From Methylobacterium sp. (GTDB lineage Bacteria; Pseudomonadota; Alphaproteobacteria; Rhizobiales; Beijerinckiaceae): 45,468 nt of DNA. Within the stretch, counting starts at the first letter, position 1. Every line of letters begins with the position of its first letter. The notes under the pieces are model-generated. The model saw nothing but the letters and a program-made list of their open reading frames with translations. It was not told the origin of the DNA and did not search any database. This document shows, one piece after another, positions 21,646-30,010 of this stretch. A program made the position numbers and the translations under genes. The stretch lies in assembly GCA_013823325.1 (NCBI GenBank), contig PNLY01000041.1, forward strand, positions 1-45,468, given 5' to 3'.

Positions 21646-22537
21646 CCAAAAGACTGCGCGCCGTCTCGACCACGGCGCGCGTCAGATCCGCCAGCCGCTC
21701 GGCCGCGACCCGGTTGACCTGCCAGAACAGGGGCGTGTCGAGCACCGTCCCGGGCATCAGCTCTCGCAGCCGGCCGGCGTCGAGATGCTCCCGCACCAGC
21801 AGCTCCGGATTGGCGCTCCAGCCGATGCCGAGCAGGCTCGCCTCGACGAAGCCCTGCGTCGACGGCACCCAGTGCACTGGGTGGGTGGGGCTCTCGCCGA
21901 AGGCAGCCTCCATCCACTGGCTCTGCAAGCGATCCTTCTGATTGAAGACCAGCGACGGCGCCTGTCCGAGCGCAGGCAATGTCACCCCATTGGTAAAATG
22001 GCGCGCCATGAAGCCCGGGCTTGCCGTCGCGAGATAGCGCAACGAGCCGAGCGGGATGACGCGGCAGCCCTGGATCGGCTTGTTCAGCGCGGTGACGGCA
22101 GCAAGCACCCGCCCCTGTCGCAACCAATCGGCCGTATGCTCCTGATCGTCGACGGCGATGTCGAGGAGGTGCGGGCTCCGCTCCGAGAACGCTGCGACGG
22201 CGCGCAGGAACCAGGTCCCGAGGCTGTCGGCATTGGCGGCGACCCGCAGCGTGACGCGCTGCTGCGGCTGGTCCGGCTCGGCGAGCGCCGGCAACCGCGT
22301 CATCAGCTCGCCTTCGAGCAGACCGACCTGCTCCATATGCCGGCAGAGCCATTCGCCGCGCTCGGTCGCGGTGCAGGGCTGGCCCCGGATGATCAGCACG
22401 GTGCCGAGCCGTTCCTCGAGCTGTTTCACGCGCTGCGAGACGGCGGAGGGCGTGACGTTCAGCGCCTGCGCCGCCCTGTCGAAGCTGCCGGTCCGGACCA
22501 CGAGCGAGACGGCCTGCAAGGCGGGGTAGTCGAGCAT
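21629..22537 (-). CDS. argP: LysR family regulator ArgP
   Basis: A 302-residue LysR-type regulator. The N-terminal winged helix reads LQAVSLVVRTGSFDRAAQAL then NVTPSAVSQRVKQLEERLG, the ArgP/LysG type. The effector domain follows from about residue 90 (RVTLRVAANADSLGTWFLRA). ArgP/LysG proteins sense lysine and arginine and activate a LysE/ArgO exporter. The divergently transcribed neighbour is such an exporter, 91 bp away, which confirms the assignment by context. The 3' end overlaps the RHH gene by 17 bases on the opposite strand. Confidence 0.93.
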   Translation of the reverse strand: MLDYPALQAVSLVVRTGSFDRAAQALNVTPSAVSQRVKQLEERLGTVLIIRGQPCTATERGEWLCRHMEQVGLLEGELMTRLPALAEPDQPQQRVTLRVAANADSLGTWFLRAVAAFSERSPHLLDIAVDDQEHTADWLRQGRVLAAVTALNKPIQGCRVIPLGSLRYLATASPGFMARHFTNGVTLPALGQAPSLVFNQKDRLQSQWMEAAFGESPTHPVHWVPSTQGFVEASLLGIGWSANPELLVREHLDAGRLRELMPGTVLDTPLFWQVNRVAAERLADLTRAVVETARSLLVNPQG

Positions 22538-22628
22538 CGCATTAGCTCAGCTTAATCAGAGTAACGATGTTTAACTACACTAAGGCAAGCTCAGCGCCTA
22601 GACAGGGCAACGAAACAGGACCGCTTTC
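22538..22628. promoter_or_regulatory. argP-argO divergent control region
   Basis: This 91-bp gap is A+T-richer than its surroundings, with several TTAA/TTAG tracts and a CTTA...TAAG pair of inverted ends around 22551-22584. LysR-type regulators bind such dyads between divergent gene pairs. The exact ArgP site and the -35/-10 elements are not clear from sequence alone. Confidence 0.5.
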
Positions 22629-23237
22629 ATGCCCTTCTCCGTCTATGTCACCGGCTTCACCATGGGCCTCAGCCTGATCGTTGCGATCGGCGCCCAGAAC
22701 AGCTTCGTGCTGCGGCAGGGCTTGCGCAACGAGCATGTCTTCGCGATCTGCCTCACCTGCGCCCTCTCGGATGCGGTCCTGATCCTGGCCGGCGTCGTCG
22801 GCCTCAAGCAGGCGACTGCGCTGCTGCCGATGCTGGAGCCGGCCCTGCGCTATGGCGGCGCCGCCTTCCTGATCTGGTATGGCGCGCGCAGCCTGCTCTC
22901 GGCCCTGCGCTCTTCCGAAGCGCTGGCGGTCGGCACGGCCGGTGGCGCAACCCTCTCCGCCAGCCTCGTCACCTGCGCCGCGCTGACCTGGCTCAACCCG
23001 CATGTCTATCTCGACACGGTGTTGCTGATCGGCAGCATCGCCAGCCAGTTTCCGGGACAGGAACTGGTCTTCGCCGCTGGCGCGATGACCGCCTCATTCC
23101 TGTTCTTCTTCGGCCTCGGCTATGGCGCCCGCTGGCTGCGCCCGCTCTTCGCTGATCCAAAGTCCTGGCGCATCCTCGACGGCATCGTCGCCGCGACGAT
23201 GTGGGCGATCGCCTTCAAGCTGCTGCAGGGCGGCTGA
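22629..23237 (+). CDS. argO: LysE/ArgO family amino-acid exporter
   Basis: A 202-residue inner-membrane exporter with about six hydrophobic helices. Family hallmarks are GLSLIVAIGAQNSFVLRQGL at residues 14-33, CALSDAVLILAGVVGL (about 46-61), and LTWLNPHVYLDTVLLIGS (about 120-137). The exporter expels basic amino acids, arginine or lysine, when the cytoplasmic pool rises. The adjacent divergent argP-type regulator supports this substrate class, but Arg versus Lys cannot be decided. The stop lies 95 bp from the convergent AsmA-family gene. Confidence 0.93.
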   Translation: MPFSVYVTGFTMGLSLIVAIGAQNSFVLRQGLRNEHVFAICLTCALSDAVLILAGVVGLKQATALLPMLEPALRYGGAAFLIWYGARSLLSALRSSEALAVGTAGGATLSASLVTCAALTWLNPHVYLDTVLLIGSIASQFPGQELVFAAGAMTASFLFFFGLGYGARWLRPLFADPKSWRILDGIVAATMWAIAFKLLQGG

Positions 23238-23285
23238 TCGGACAGAACAGAAAATACTGTATTATCAGCAGCTTGCGAGAAAATA

Positions 23286-23335
23286 TTGAATCAACGCCGC
23301 ACGCGTTTGATTCAGTTTCCCAGCATGTTGAATCA
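23286..23335. repeat. Three short TTGAATCA/TTGATTCA repeats between argO and the AsmA gene
   Basis: TTGAATCAA (23286-23294), TTGATTCA (23307-23314) and TTGAATCA (23328-23335) occur within 50 bp. The first two form an inverted pair; the last overlaps the AsmA-family stop codon. The gap is convergent and A+T-rich, with an AATAC-T-GTATT dyad near 23252. It may be a bidirectional transcription-end region; the role is unknown. Confidence 0.45.
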
Positions 23336-26300
23336 GTTCTGCAGCGGCGAGCGCGACAGCGGCCGTGGCACTGACTGGATGTCGAGCGGCGGCGGCAATG
23401 GCGGCGCCTCGCCGCGCGGCCTGCCGTAACCGGGCGGATCGCCCGGAATATAGGAAGGCGGCGCTCCCTGCAGGATCATCGGTCCCGGACGCCCCTCGAT
23501 CGCGGCCCGGATCGCCGCCTGCCTGGCCCGCTCCTCGGCTTCGGCCCGGCGCCGCTCGTCCTCGGCCTTCCGCAATTCCTCCTGGCGCTTCGCGACTTCC
23601 GCCTTGCGCGCCTCCTCGGCGATGCGCGCCTCCTCCAGCCTGCGGGCGATCTCGGCCCGGCGCGCCTCTTCGGCCTGCCTCGCCTCCTCGGCGCGGCGGG
23701 CGATCTCGGCCTTGCGGGCTTCTTCGGCCAGCCGGGTTTCCTCCGCCTTGCGGGCTTCTTCCGCCCGCTTTTCCTCGGCGATGCGGCGCTCCTCCTCTGC
23801 CTTCAGGAATTCGGCGAGCTTGCGCTCGTTCTCGCGTAGCTCGCGCTCGGCCCGCAGGCGACGCACATGCATCGCACGCTCGCGCTGATCGGCCTCGAAC
23901 GCCTCGACCCGCTCGATCTCGCGCGCCAGGGCACGCGCCGCCACGACATTGGAGAGTGCCCCGACATCGGTCTCGCGCCGCGGCGCCTCCAGCGGCCCGC
24001 GCCAGGCGACGCCGACCTGCGGCATCTGCTCCGGCCAGCCCTTCGGGGCCGCCCCGAGCGGCCGCAGGTTGAGGCGCAGATCGGTGGTCATCGCCCGCCA
24101 GTCGACCAGCCCGGTCGCATCGGCCCTGAGCCCGGCGCGCTCGATCGAGACGGGGGAGACTCGCAGCACACCGGCCGCCTGGGTAAAGGGAATGGTGACG
24201 TCGCCGAGCGGCCAGCTCGCCTTCTCCAGCGCTTCGCCGATCCGGTCCTGCAAGCGTCCGGTCTCGCTCTCGGACGCGTCGTCGCCCGTCGCGGCGATCA
24301 CCTTGGAGATCGCCGCCGGATCGAAGCGCGCCATGCCGGCGCCCGCAACGCTGATCGAGCCGGCGCCGCCGAGCGCCGCGATCAGGCGCGCCGGACTCTC
24401 GCCCGAGCCGCCGGCCTCGAAGCTCCCCGACAGCTTGCCGGTCAGCGCCCCCTTGGTCAGTGTGGCAAGGTCGAGCCCGGTGAGGCCGAGCCTGCCGGTG
24501 ATCTGCGCCAGGCCGCCCTCGCGCCGGGCCGTGAGCCGCCCACTGACCTCGCCGCCGGCATGGCTGCCACGCAGATTGTCGAGGACGAGCCCATCCGGCC
24601 CCGCCGCCAGGTCGAGCCGCGCCTTGGTCAAGGCAATGCGGTCGGTGAGGTCGAGCCGCTCGGCGGACAGAGCCAGCTTCATCTCGCCGAGCGCTGTCGC
24701 GCCCTGGAAACGGCTCGGCGACCACTGGCTGCCTGCGACCGGCTGCGCCTGGCCGATCACCGCCGTGAGCGCGGGCTGCAAAGCGAGATAGGGCAGATCG
24801 AGCCGCCCGCCGATCCCATTCTCGGCCGAGAAGCTGACCGCGCCGCGCGCCGCCTTGCCGCCGGCATTGACGACGAGATCGTCGAGCCTGGCCTCTTCGC
24901 CGAAGCTGACACGCCCGGAGGCATCGAGGACGCCATCCGGAACCAGCCGCGCCAGCCCGTCCGGCAGGACCTGGTCGGGCCCATCGGCCTGGAGGCTGAG
25001 CCGGGCCCCGCCTCCCGCCCCTTCCAGCACGAGCATCAATCCGGGTCCGGCGAGCGAGCCGACCGGTCCGCTCGGGCCGAAGCCGAGCGAGAGCTCGCCC
25101 GAGCCGCCGCGTGCCGGGCGCGGCAGGCCGAAAGCGGCGAAGGCGCGGCGCCGGTCGTCGAGCGAGAGCTTCACATCGCCGGCGCTCCACTGCCCGGCGG
25201 CGTCGAGCTTGCCGTTGAGCGCGAGCCGCCCGGCCTGGGCCGTTCCCTCTGCCACCACGCTGGTCTCGCCATTCGCCGCCCGCGACAGCTTGAAGCCGGC
25301 ATCGATCCCGGCAAGCCCGTCCTCGATCCGCGGCAGGATGCGTCGGAAGCCCTCCGGCAGCAGCGGACCGGCCAGCGCCGTCAGCGCGGCGAAGCGCGGC
25401 GCGCGCACCCGCCCGGCGATTTCGCCGCCGCCCGGCAGCAATGCGCCCTCGCCCTCGACCTTGACGCCGCCGAAGCCGTCGACGGCCAGACGGCTGAGGC
25501 GCCAATCGCTGCCCTGCCGGGTCAGAGCGAGCCGGGCCGAACCGGGTGGCGCTGAACGATAGCGCAGACCGTTCAAGGTGAGATCGAGCGCAAGGTCGCG
25601 CCGGCCGGCGAGCGCATTCAGGCTGTCTCCCGCCGGCAGGGTCGAGAGGTCGAGCCCGTTCAGGGTCAGCTTCGCGTCGAGCTTACCCGGCGTGATCGCG
25701 CCGGACCCTTCCAGCCGCGGACCTGAGCCTGCCCGCGCGGTCATCCGGGTGATCGCGAGGCGCTCATTGCTCCAATCCAGCACCGCCGTGCCATCGAGGC
25801 TGCGCAGGGCGGCGAAGCTGTCGGCCAGCCCGGCTTCGACCCCGAGCCGCGCCAGCGCCAGCGCCGCCCGCCGCGCATCGGGCGCCTTCGCCTCGAGCGT
25901 GCCGCGAAAGCCCTCTCCGTCGAGCGCGCCGCGCGCGTCGAGAGTGGCATTGGCGATCCTGACCGTGGCGCTGCCCGCCTCGATACCATCGCCATCGAGC
26001 TTGCCGCGCAGGACAAAGCCGCTGAAATCCTCGCCGCGCCAGACGATCTGATCGAGCTCCAGCGAGAGATCGACCGGCCCCGGCAAAGCCTGCAAAGCGC
26101 GCTGATAGCCCGGCCGCTGGGCCAGCGCTTCCGCCAGCATGTCGACATCGAGCCGGCGCGCCTTGAGCTGGACGCTGCCCGTGCTGTCGCCCGGGTTGAA
26201 TGAGCCCTCGCCCTCCAGCCGCGCCGCGCCGCCGGCAACCTCGACGGCGAGGCCGGAGAAATCGAGGCGGCGGCTGTCGCCGCTCACCCGCCCGGCGAGG

Positions 26301-27031
26301 CTGACTGCCCCGCCGGGCGCGATCGTGAAGCTGCCCTCCAGTCCGGGCCGAACGCCCTGTCCGGCACCAGCCAGGATCAGCGAACCATCGAAGCCGAACT
26401 GGGTCTGCTCGCCGGTAACCGAGGCCTTGGTCCGCAGTCGCCCGTCGGCCTCGATGGCGCCGGTGGCAAAGCGCAGCGACGAGCCGGCAATCTCACCCTC
26501 GACACGCCAGGGCCCGTGCAGCGCGACGGCCGAGACATCGACCGAGATCGGCGCCAGCGTCTGCGCCGGCTTTCCGGGCTCGCGCCAGATCACGGCCGCG
26601 CGGCGGATCGCGAGCCGATCGATCGCCGTCTCGCTCGGCAAGCCCGTGCCCTGGCGGGCCGGCAGGGCGACGGCGCCGCTTTCGTCGGCGACGAGGTTCA
26701 GCGTCAGCCCGTCGGCCTCGGCCTCGACCAGCCTGAATTCGCCGCGCGCCAGCGGCGCCAGAGCCAGCTCGACCGTCAGTTTTTCGATGCTGGCGCTGCT
26801 CGCCCCGCTCTCGCTGGAGTCGAGGCGCACCTCACCCAACGTCAACCGCGGCGACGGCAGCAGCCGCAGCCCGATCCCGCCGGCGACGCGCGTCTCCACG
26901 CCGAGCGCAGCGCTGATGCGCTGCTCGAAATGGGGCCTGTACTCGCGCCAATCGACGAAACCTGGCCCCAGCAGCGCGGCCAGCAACGCCGCGACGAGCA
27001 GCCCGGCCAGTAAGGTCAGGGCCTCACGCAC
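23333..27031 (-). CDS. AsmA-family protein with TolA-like coiled-coil C-terminus
   Basis: A 1232-residue envelope protein. One N-terminal transmembrane helix (about residues 3-25) is followed by the AsmA-type opening FVDWREYRPHFEQRISAALG and roughly 950 residues of repetitive beta-strand sequence rich in G, L and D, as in AsmA, YhdP and TamB relatives. These build long hydrophobic grooves for phospholipid traffic between membranes. Residues about 1036-1180 then form a highly charged coiled coil with repeated AEEARKAE-like units resembling TolA domain II. A Pro/Gly-rich tail (YIPGDPPGYGRPRGEAPP) ends the protein. GTG is the apparent start. It is a single gene facing argO, with the FAD oxidoreductase gene 107 bp upstream on the same strand. 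The coiled-coil addition is uncommon in my experience. Confidence 0.88.
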   Translation of the reverse strand: MREALTLLAGLLVAALLAALLGPGFVDWREYRPHFEQRISAALGVETRVAGGIGLRLLPSPRLTLGEVRLDSSESGASSASIEKLTVELALAPLARGEFRLVEAEADGLTLNLVADESGAVALPARQGTGLPSETAIDRLAIRRAAVIWREPGKPAQTLAPISVDVSAVALHGPWRVEGEIAGSSLRFATGAIEADGRLRTKASVTGEQTQFGFDGSLILAGAGQGVRPGLEGSFTIAPGGAVSLAGRVSGDSRRLDFSGLAVEVAGGAARLEGEGSFNPGDSTGSVQLKARRLDVDMLAEALAQRPGYQRALQALPGPVDLSLELDQIVWRGEDFSGFVLRGKLDGDGIEAGSATVRIANATLDARGALDGEGFRGTLEAKAPDARRAALALARLGVEAGLADSFAALRSLDGTAVLDWSNERLAITRMTARAGSGPRLEGSGAITPGKLDAKLTLNGLDLSTLPAGDSLNALAGRRDLALDLTLNGLRYRSAPPGSARLALTRQGSDWRLSRLAVDGFGGVKVEGEGALLPGGGEIAGRVRAPRFAALTALAGPLLPEGFRRILPRIEDGLAGIDAGFKLSRAANGETSVVAEGTAQAGRLALNGKLDAAGQWSAGDVKLSLDDRRRAFAAFGLPRPARGGSGELSLGFGPSGPVGSLAGPGLMLVLEGAGGGARLSLQADGPDQVLPDGLARLVPDGVLDASGRVSFGEEARLDDLVVNAGGKAARGAVSFSAENGIGGRLDLPYLALQPALTAVIGQAQPVAGSQWSPSRFQGATALGEMKLALSAERLDLTDRIALTKARLDLAAGPDGLVLDNLRGSHAGGEVSGRLTARREGGLAQITGRLGLTGLDLATLTKGALTGKLSGSFEAGGSGESPARLIAALGGAGSISVAGAGMARFDPAAISKVIAATGDDASESETGRLQDRIGEALEKASWPLGDVTIPFTQAAGVLRVSPVSIERAGLRADATGLVDWRAMTTDLRLNLRPLGAAPKGWPEQMPQVGVAWRGPLEAPRRETDVGALSNVVAARALAREIERVEAFEADQRERAMHVRRLRAERELRENERKLAEFLKAEEERRIAEEKRAEEARKAEETRLAEEARKAEIARRAEEARQAEEARRAEIARRLEEARIAEEARKAEVAKRQEELRKAEDERRRAEAEERARQAAIRAAIEGRPGPMILQGAPPSYIPGDPPGYGRPRGEAPPLPPPLDIQSVPRPLSRSPLQN
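23492..23926 (-). repeat. Degenerate tandem coding repeat (A/E/K/R heptads)
   Basis: Inside the AsmA-family gene, about 145 codons encode imperfect repeats of 7-11 residues such as EEARKAEETRLAEEARKAE. DNA units like CTTGCGGGCTTCTTC and GCCTCCTCGGC recur. Repeat number could vary by slippage or recombination. It is not a CRISPR: there are no constant spacers. Confidence 0.75.
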
Positions 27032-27138
27032 GCTCTTGCATCAATCCTCGATATGTCGACGGCGCGATCATGCACGCAAGTCGCGGCAGGATCACGACAT
27101 TCTTGCGAATGATCCACGCTTGAGGGAGCGGCGGGCTG

Positions 27139-28578
27139 TCACAGGGCGATGATCTTGCCGGGATTGAGGATGTTCTGCGGGTCGAGCGCGCGCTTGATCA
27201 GCCGCATGGTGGCGAGCGCCGCCGGGCTGTGCTCGATCGTGAGGTACTTCATCTTCTTCTGGCCGACGCCGTGCTCGCCGGTGCAGGTGCCCTCCATAGC
27301 GAGCGCCCGCTTGACCAGCCGGTCGATGAAGGCCTCGCAGCGCGCGACCTCGTCGGCATCGTTGAGATCGACCAGCGGCTGCGTGTGGAAATTGCCGTCG
27401 CCGACATGGCCGACGATCGGCGCGATCAGCCCGGAGGCCTCGATGTCGCGCTTGGTCTCGTCGACGCATTCGGCCAGCCGCGAGATCGGCACGCAGACAT
27501 CGGTCGCGACCGATTCCGCGCCGGGCCTGAGCGCCCGCGCCGCCCAATAGGCGTCGTGCCGCGCCTGCCAAAGCTTCGAGCGATCCTCCGGCTTGGTCGC
27601 CCAGTCGAACGGGCCCCCGCCGAACTCGGCCGCGATCTCGCCGAAACGCTCGGCCTGTTCCTTCACGCCCTCTTCCGAGCCGTGGAACTCGACGAACAGC
27701 ATCGTCGTCTCCGGCAGGCCGAGCTTGGAGTGCAGGTTGACGCCGCGCATCATCACGTCGTCGACCAGCTCGATCCGCGCGATCGGCAGGCCCGATTGGA
27801 TCGTCATGATCGTCGCGTCGCAGGCCGCCTGCACGGAGGGGAACGGGCAGACGCCAGCCGACACCGCCTCGGGAATGCCGTGCAGCTTCAGCGTCACCTC
27901 GGTGATGATGCCGAGCGTGCCCTCCGAGCCGACGAGCAGGCGGGTGAGATCGTAGCCGGCCGAGGATTTGCGGGCCCGGCTCGCCGTCTTGACGATGGAG
28001 CCGTCGGCCATCACGGCGGTCAGCGCGATGACATTGTCCTTCATCGTGCCGTAGCGCACCGCGTTGGTGCCGGAGGCGCGTGTCGCCGCCATGCCGCCGA
28101 TCGAGGCGTCGGCGCCCGGATCGATCGGGAAGAACAGGCCCTGGTCGCGCAGATGCTCGTTGAGCTCCTTGCGGGTGACCCCGGCCTCGACCGTGCAGTC
28201 GAGGTCCTCGGCATGGACCGCGACGACCCGCTTCATCTGGCTCATGTCGATTGAGACGCCGCCGAAGGGCGCGTTGACATGGCCTTCGAGCGACGTCCCT
28301 GTCCCGAAGGCGATCACCGGAACCCCATGCTCGGCGCAAAGCTTCACGATGGAGGCTACCTCTTCGGTGTTCTGGGGATAGACGACCGCGTCCGGCGGCT
28401 GGTTCGGGATCCAGGTCAGGGTGTGGCCGTGCTGCTGCCGAACCGCGAGGCTGGTGACGAGGCGGTTGCCCAACAGCGCCGCCAGTGCCTGCGTCAGCGC
28501 GGTGACGGCCTGCGGCGACGGCGGCAGCTCTGCGGCACGAGCATGGGGGGGCGCAGAAACGGTTGAAGGCATTGTCAT
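27139..28578 (-). CDS. FAD-binding oxidoreductase, D-lactate dehydrogenase (GlcD/Dld2) type
   Basis: A 479-residue flavoprotein of the vanillyl-alcohol-oxidase fold. The FAD-binding half contains PDAVVYPQNTEEVASIVKLC and the pyrophosphate loop VIAFGTGTSLEGHVNAPFGG. The substrate half carries PIVGHVGDGNFHTQPL and the family-ending motif TGEHGVGQKKMKYL. Such enzymes oxidise D-2-hydroxy acids (D-lactate, glycolate, D-2-hydroxyglutarate) and pass electrons to cytochrome c or the quinone pool; the exact substrate cannot be told. The ATG at 28578 is selected on family length; a longer in-frame start exists but adds a low-complexity leader. It diverges from the thioesterase gene across 144 bp. Confidence 0.9.
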   Translation of the reverse strand: MTMPSTVSAPPHARAAELPPSPQAVTALTQALAALLGNRLVTSLAVRQQHGHTLTWIPNQPPDAVVYPQNTEEVASIVKLCAEHGVPVIAFGTGTSLEGHVNAPFGGVSIDMSQMKRVVAVHAEDLDCTVEAGVTRKELNEHLRDQGLFFPIDPGADASIGGMAATRASGTNAVRYGTMKDNVIALTAVMADGSIVKTASRARKSSAGYDLTRLLVGSEGTLGIITEVTLKLHGIPEAVSAGVCPFPSVQAACDATIMTIQSGLPIARIELVDDVMMRGVNLHSKLGLPETTMLFVEFHGSEEGVKEQAERFGEIAAEFGGGPFDWATKPEDRSKLWQARHDAYWAARALRPGAESVATDVCVPISRLAECVDETKRDIEASGLIAPIVGHVGDGNFHTQPLVDLNDADEVARCEAFIDRLVKRALAMEGTCTGEHGVGQKKMKYLTIEHSPAALATMRLIKRALDPQNILNPGKIIAL

Positions 28579-28722
28579 GGCTGGAGAACTTCGCCTAATC
28601 TGGAATGGTTCGGCCTTGAGAGCAGCGGCTCGTGTTGTTTTCACGCGCCGCGACCGCGCCGGCAAGAGCCGGCGGTGCAGAGCCGCCTACGCATCGACGA
28701 GATGGATCGAAAGGAGGAGCCG

Positions 28723-29289
28723 ATGCCGGACGACATTCGTACGCCTGCCTTGTTCTTTGCTCCCTTCGTCTCCTCCCCGATGCGGGTCGAGCCGCACTGG
28801 ATCGACTATAACGGCCATCTCAACATGGCCTATTACCATGTCCTGTTCGACCGGGCCGTCGACGAGGTCTTCTCGTTGGTCGGCCTCAACCAGGACTATG
28901 TCGAGGCCCGCAAGGCCTCGTTCTTCTCGGCCGAGTGCCATGTGCTCTACAAGCGCGAGGTGACGGCGAGCGATCAGGTCCGCGTCACCGCGCAGCTCAT
29001 CGCCTTCGACGACAAGCGGCTGCATTACTACCTCGAGATGCGCCATGCCAGCGATGGCTGGCTCGCCGCGACCTCGGAGAATCTGTCGCTGCACGTCGAC
29101 ATGGTGAGCCGCAAGGTCACGCCCTTCCCAGCCGACATCCTCGCCAATCTCGCGATCATGAAGGCGGCGCATGCGCAGATGCCGCGCCCGGCCACCGTCG
29201 GGCGAATGATCGGCATGCCACAGAAGAGCGCGATCACGCTTGGCGAGCCGGCCCAGGAAGCCGAACGCGAGACCGAGACGCGGCACTAG
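28723..29289 (+). CDS. Thioesterase family protein (hotdog fold)
   Basis: A 188-residue acyl-CoA thioesterase-like protein. The hotdog active-site motif HWIDYNGHLNMAYYHVLFDR (residues about 24-43) holds the catalytic Asp of the 4-hydroxybenzoyl-CoA thioesterase family. It is followed by ECHVLYKREVTASDQVRVTA and the LHYYLEMRH strand. The ATG at 28723 follows AAGGAGG by six bases; the earlier in-frame ATG has no such site. Substrate unknown; 2-ketoacid or carnitine-related thioesterases look similar. Its stop codon shares the palindrome CTAG with the convergent YdeI-like gene (4-bp overlap). Confidence 0.87.
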   Translation: MPDDIRTPALFFAPFVSSPMRVEPHWIDYNGHLNMAYYHVLFDRAVDEVFSLVGLNQDYVEARKASFFSAECHVLYKREVTASDQVRVTAQLIAFDDKRLHYYLEMRHASDGWLAATSENLSLHVDMVSRKVTPFPADILANLAIMKAAHAQMPRPATVGRMIGMPQKSAITLGEPAQEAERETETRH

Positions 29290-29912
29290 CGCCGTTCGCT
29301 ATCGACCCCTTCAGTGCGCGAACGCTGCGGGTAGATGGTCTCGCCGCGCTTGAGCATCTCGACGAAGGCCGCGATCTTCTTGCGCCGTCCGGCTTCCGTC
29401 TTGAGATTGTGGACGCGGAACGCCAGCGCGAAACGGTTCTGCGCATTGAGCTTCGCGAGCATCGCCTTGGCCTGCGGCTCCGCGTCGATCGCAGCCTGGA
29501 GGTCATCGGGGATCTTCAGGTTCCGGCCGGCGCCATAGGCGCGGGCCCACCGGCCATCGGCCTTGGCAGCATCGACCTGCGCCAGGCCGTGGCTGGTCAT
29601 GCGCCCCTCCGCGATCAGGCGGGCGACATTATCGACATTGATCTGGCTCCAGATGCTCTTCGCCCCCCTCGGCGTGTAGCGTTGCAGATAGCTGCGCTCG
29701 TCGAGCCCTTTCTTGACGCCATCGATCCAGCCCCAGCAGAGCACGACGTCGATCGCCTCCTTGGGCGTGATCGAGCGCAGGCCGGATGAGAGCTTGTGAA
29801 TCTTGATCCAGATTTCGTCGGCGCGGTCATGATGCGCGCCGAGCCATGCATAGAAGCCCGCGGCATCCGCGAATTCCCGGGTCTTGTCGGGGTCGACCTT
29901 AACCGGCGCCAT
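29286..29912 (-). CDS. YdeI/OmpD-associated family protein
   Basis: A 208-residue soluble protein. Family features: FYAWLGAHHDRADEIWIKIH near residue 20, the conserved KEAIDVVLCWGWIDGVKKGL with DERSYLQRYTPRGAKSIWS (about 50-90), and a basic C-terminus RFALAFRVHNLKTEAGRRKK. Members are annotated YdeI/OmpD-associated or DUF1905-linked; a role in resistance to antimicrobial peptides has been suggested for some, but the mechanism is not known. The ATG at 29912 has GGAG five bases before it. Its end overlaps the thioesterase stop by four bases in the opposite orientation. Confidence 0.87.
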   Translation of the reverse strand: MAPVKVDPDKTREFADAAGFYAWLGAHHDRADEIWIKIHKLSSGLRSITPKEAIDVVLCWGWIDGVKKGLDERSYLQRYTPRGAKSIWSQINVDNVARLIAEGRMTSHGLAQVDAAKADGRWARAYGAGRNLKIPDDLQAAIDAEPQAKAMLAKLNAQNRFALAFRVHNLKTEAGRRKKIAAFVEMLKRGETIYPQRSRTEGVDSERR

Positions 29913-30010
29913 CGCCACTCCAATCGCCTCAATCTGCCCGGAAGGCCGACGCTTCCTTTAGACAGCGAGCAGACTGGCTCCTGTCAGCACCGAAGTCCCA
30001 GCGCAGCCGA

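Noticed and set aside
23492..23926. Possible CRISPR-like array from repeated GCCTCCTCGGC words
   Set aside because: The units are imperfect, vary in spacing, keep codon phase and encode A/E/K/R heptads; no unique spacers or cas genes.
23265..25505. 746-codon minus-strand frame inside the AsmA-family gene
   Set aside because: Out of frame with the AsmA-family protein, extremely Arg/Ala/Gly-rich, with no domain. It exists only because stop codons are rare in high-G+C DNA.
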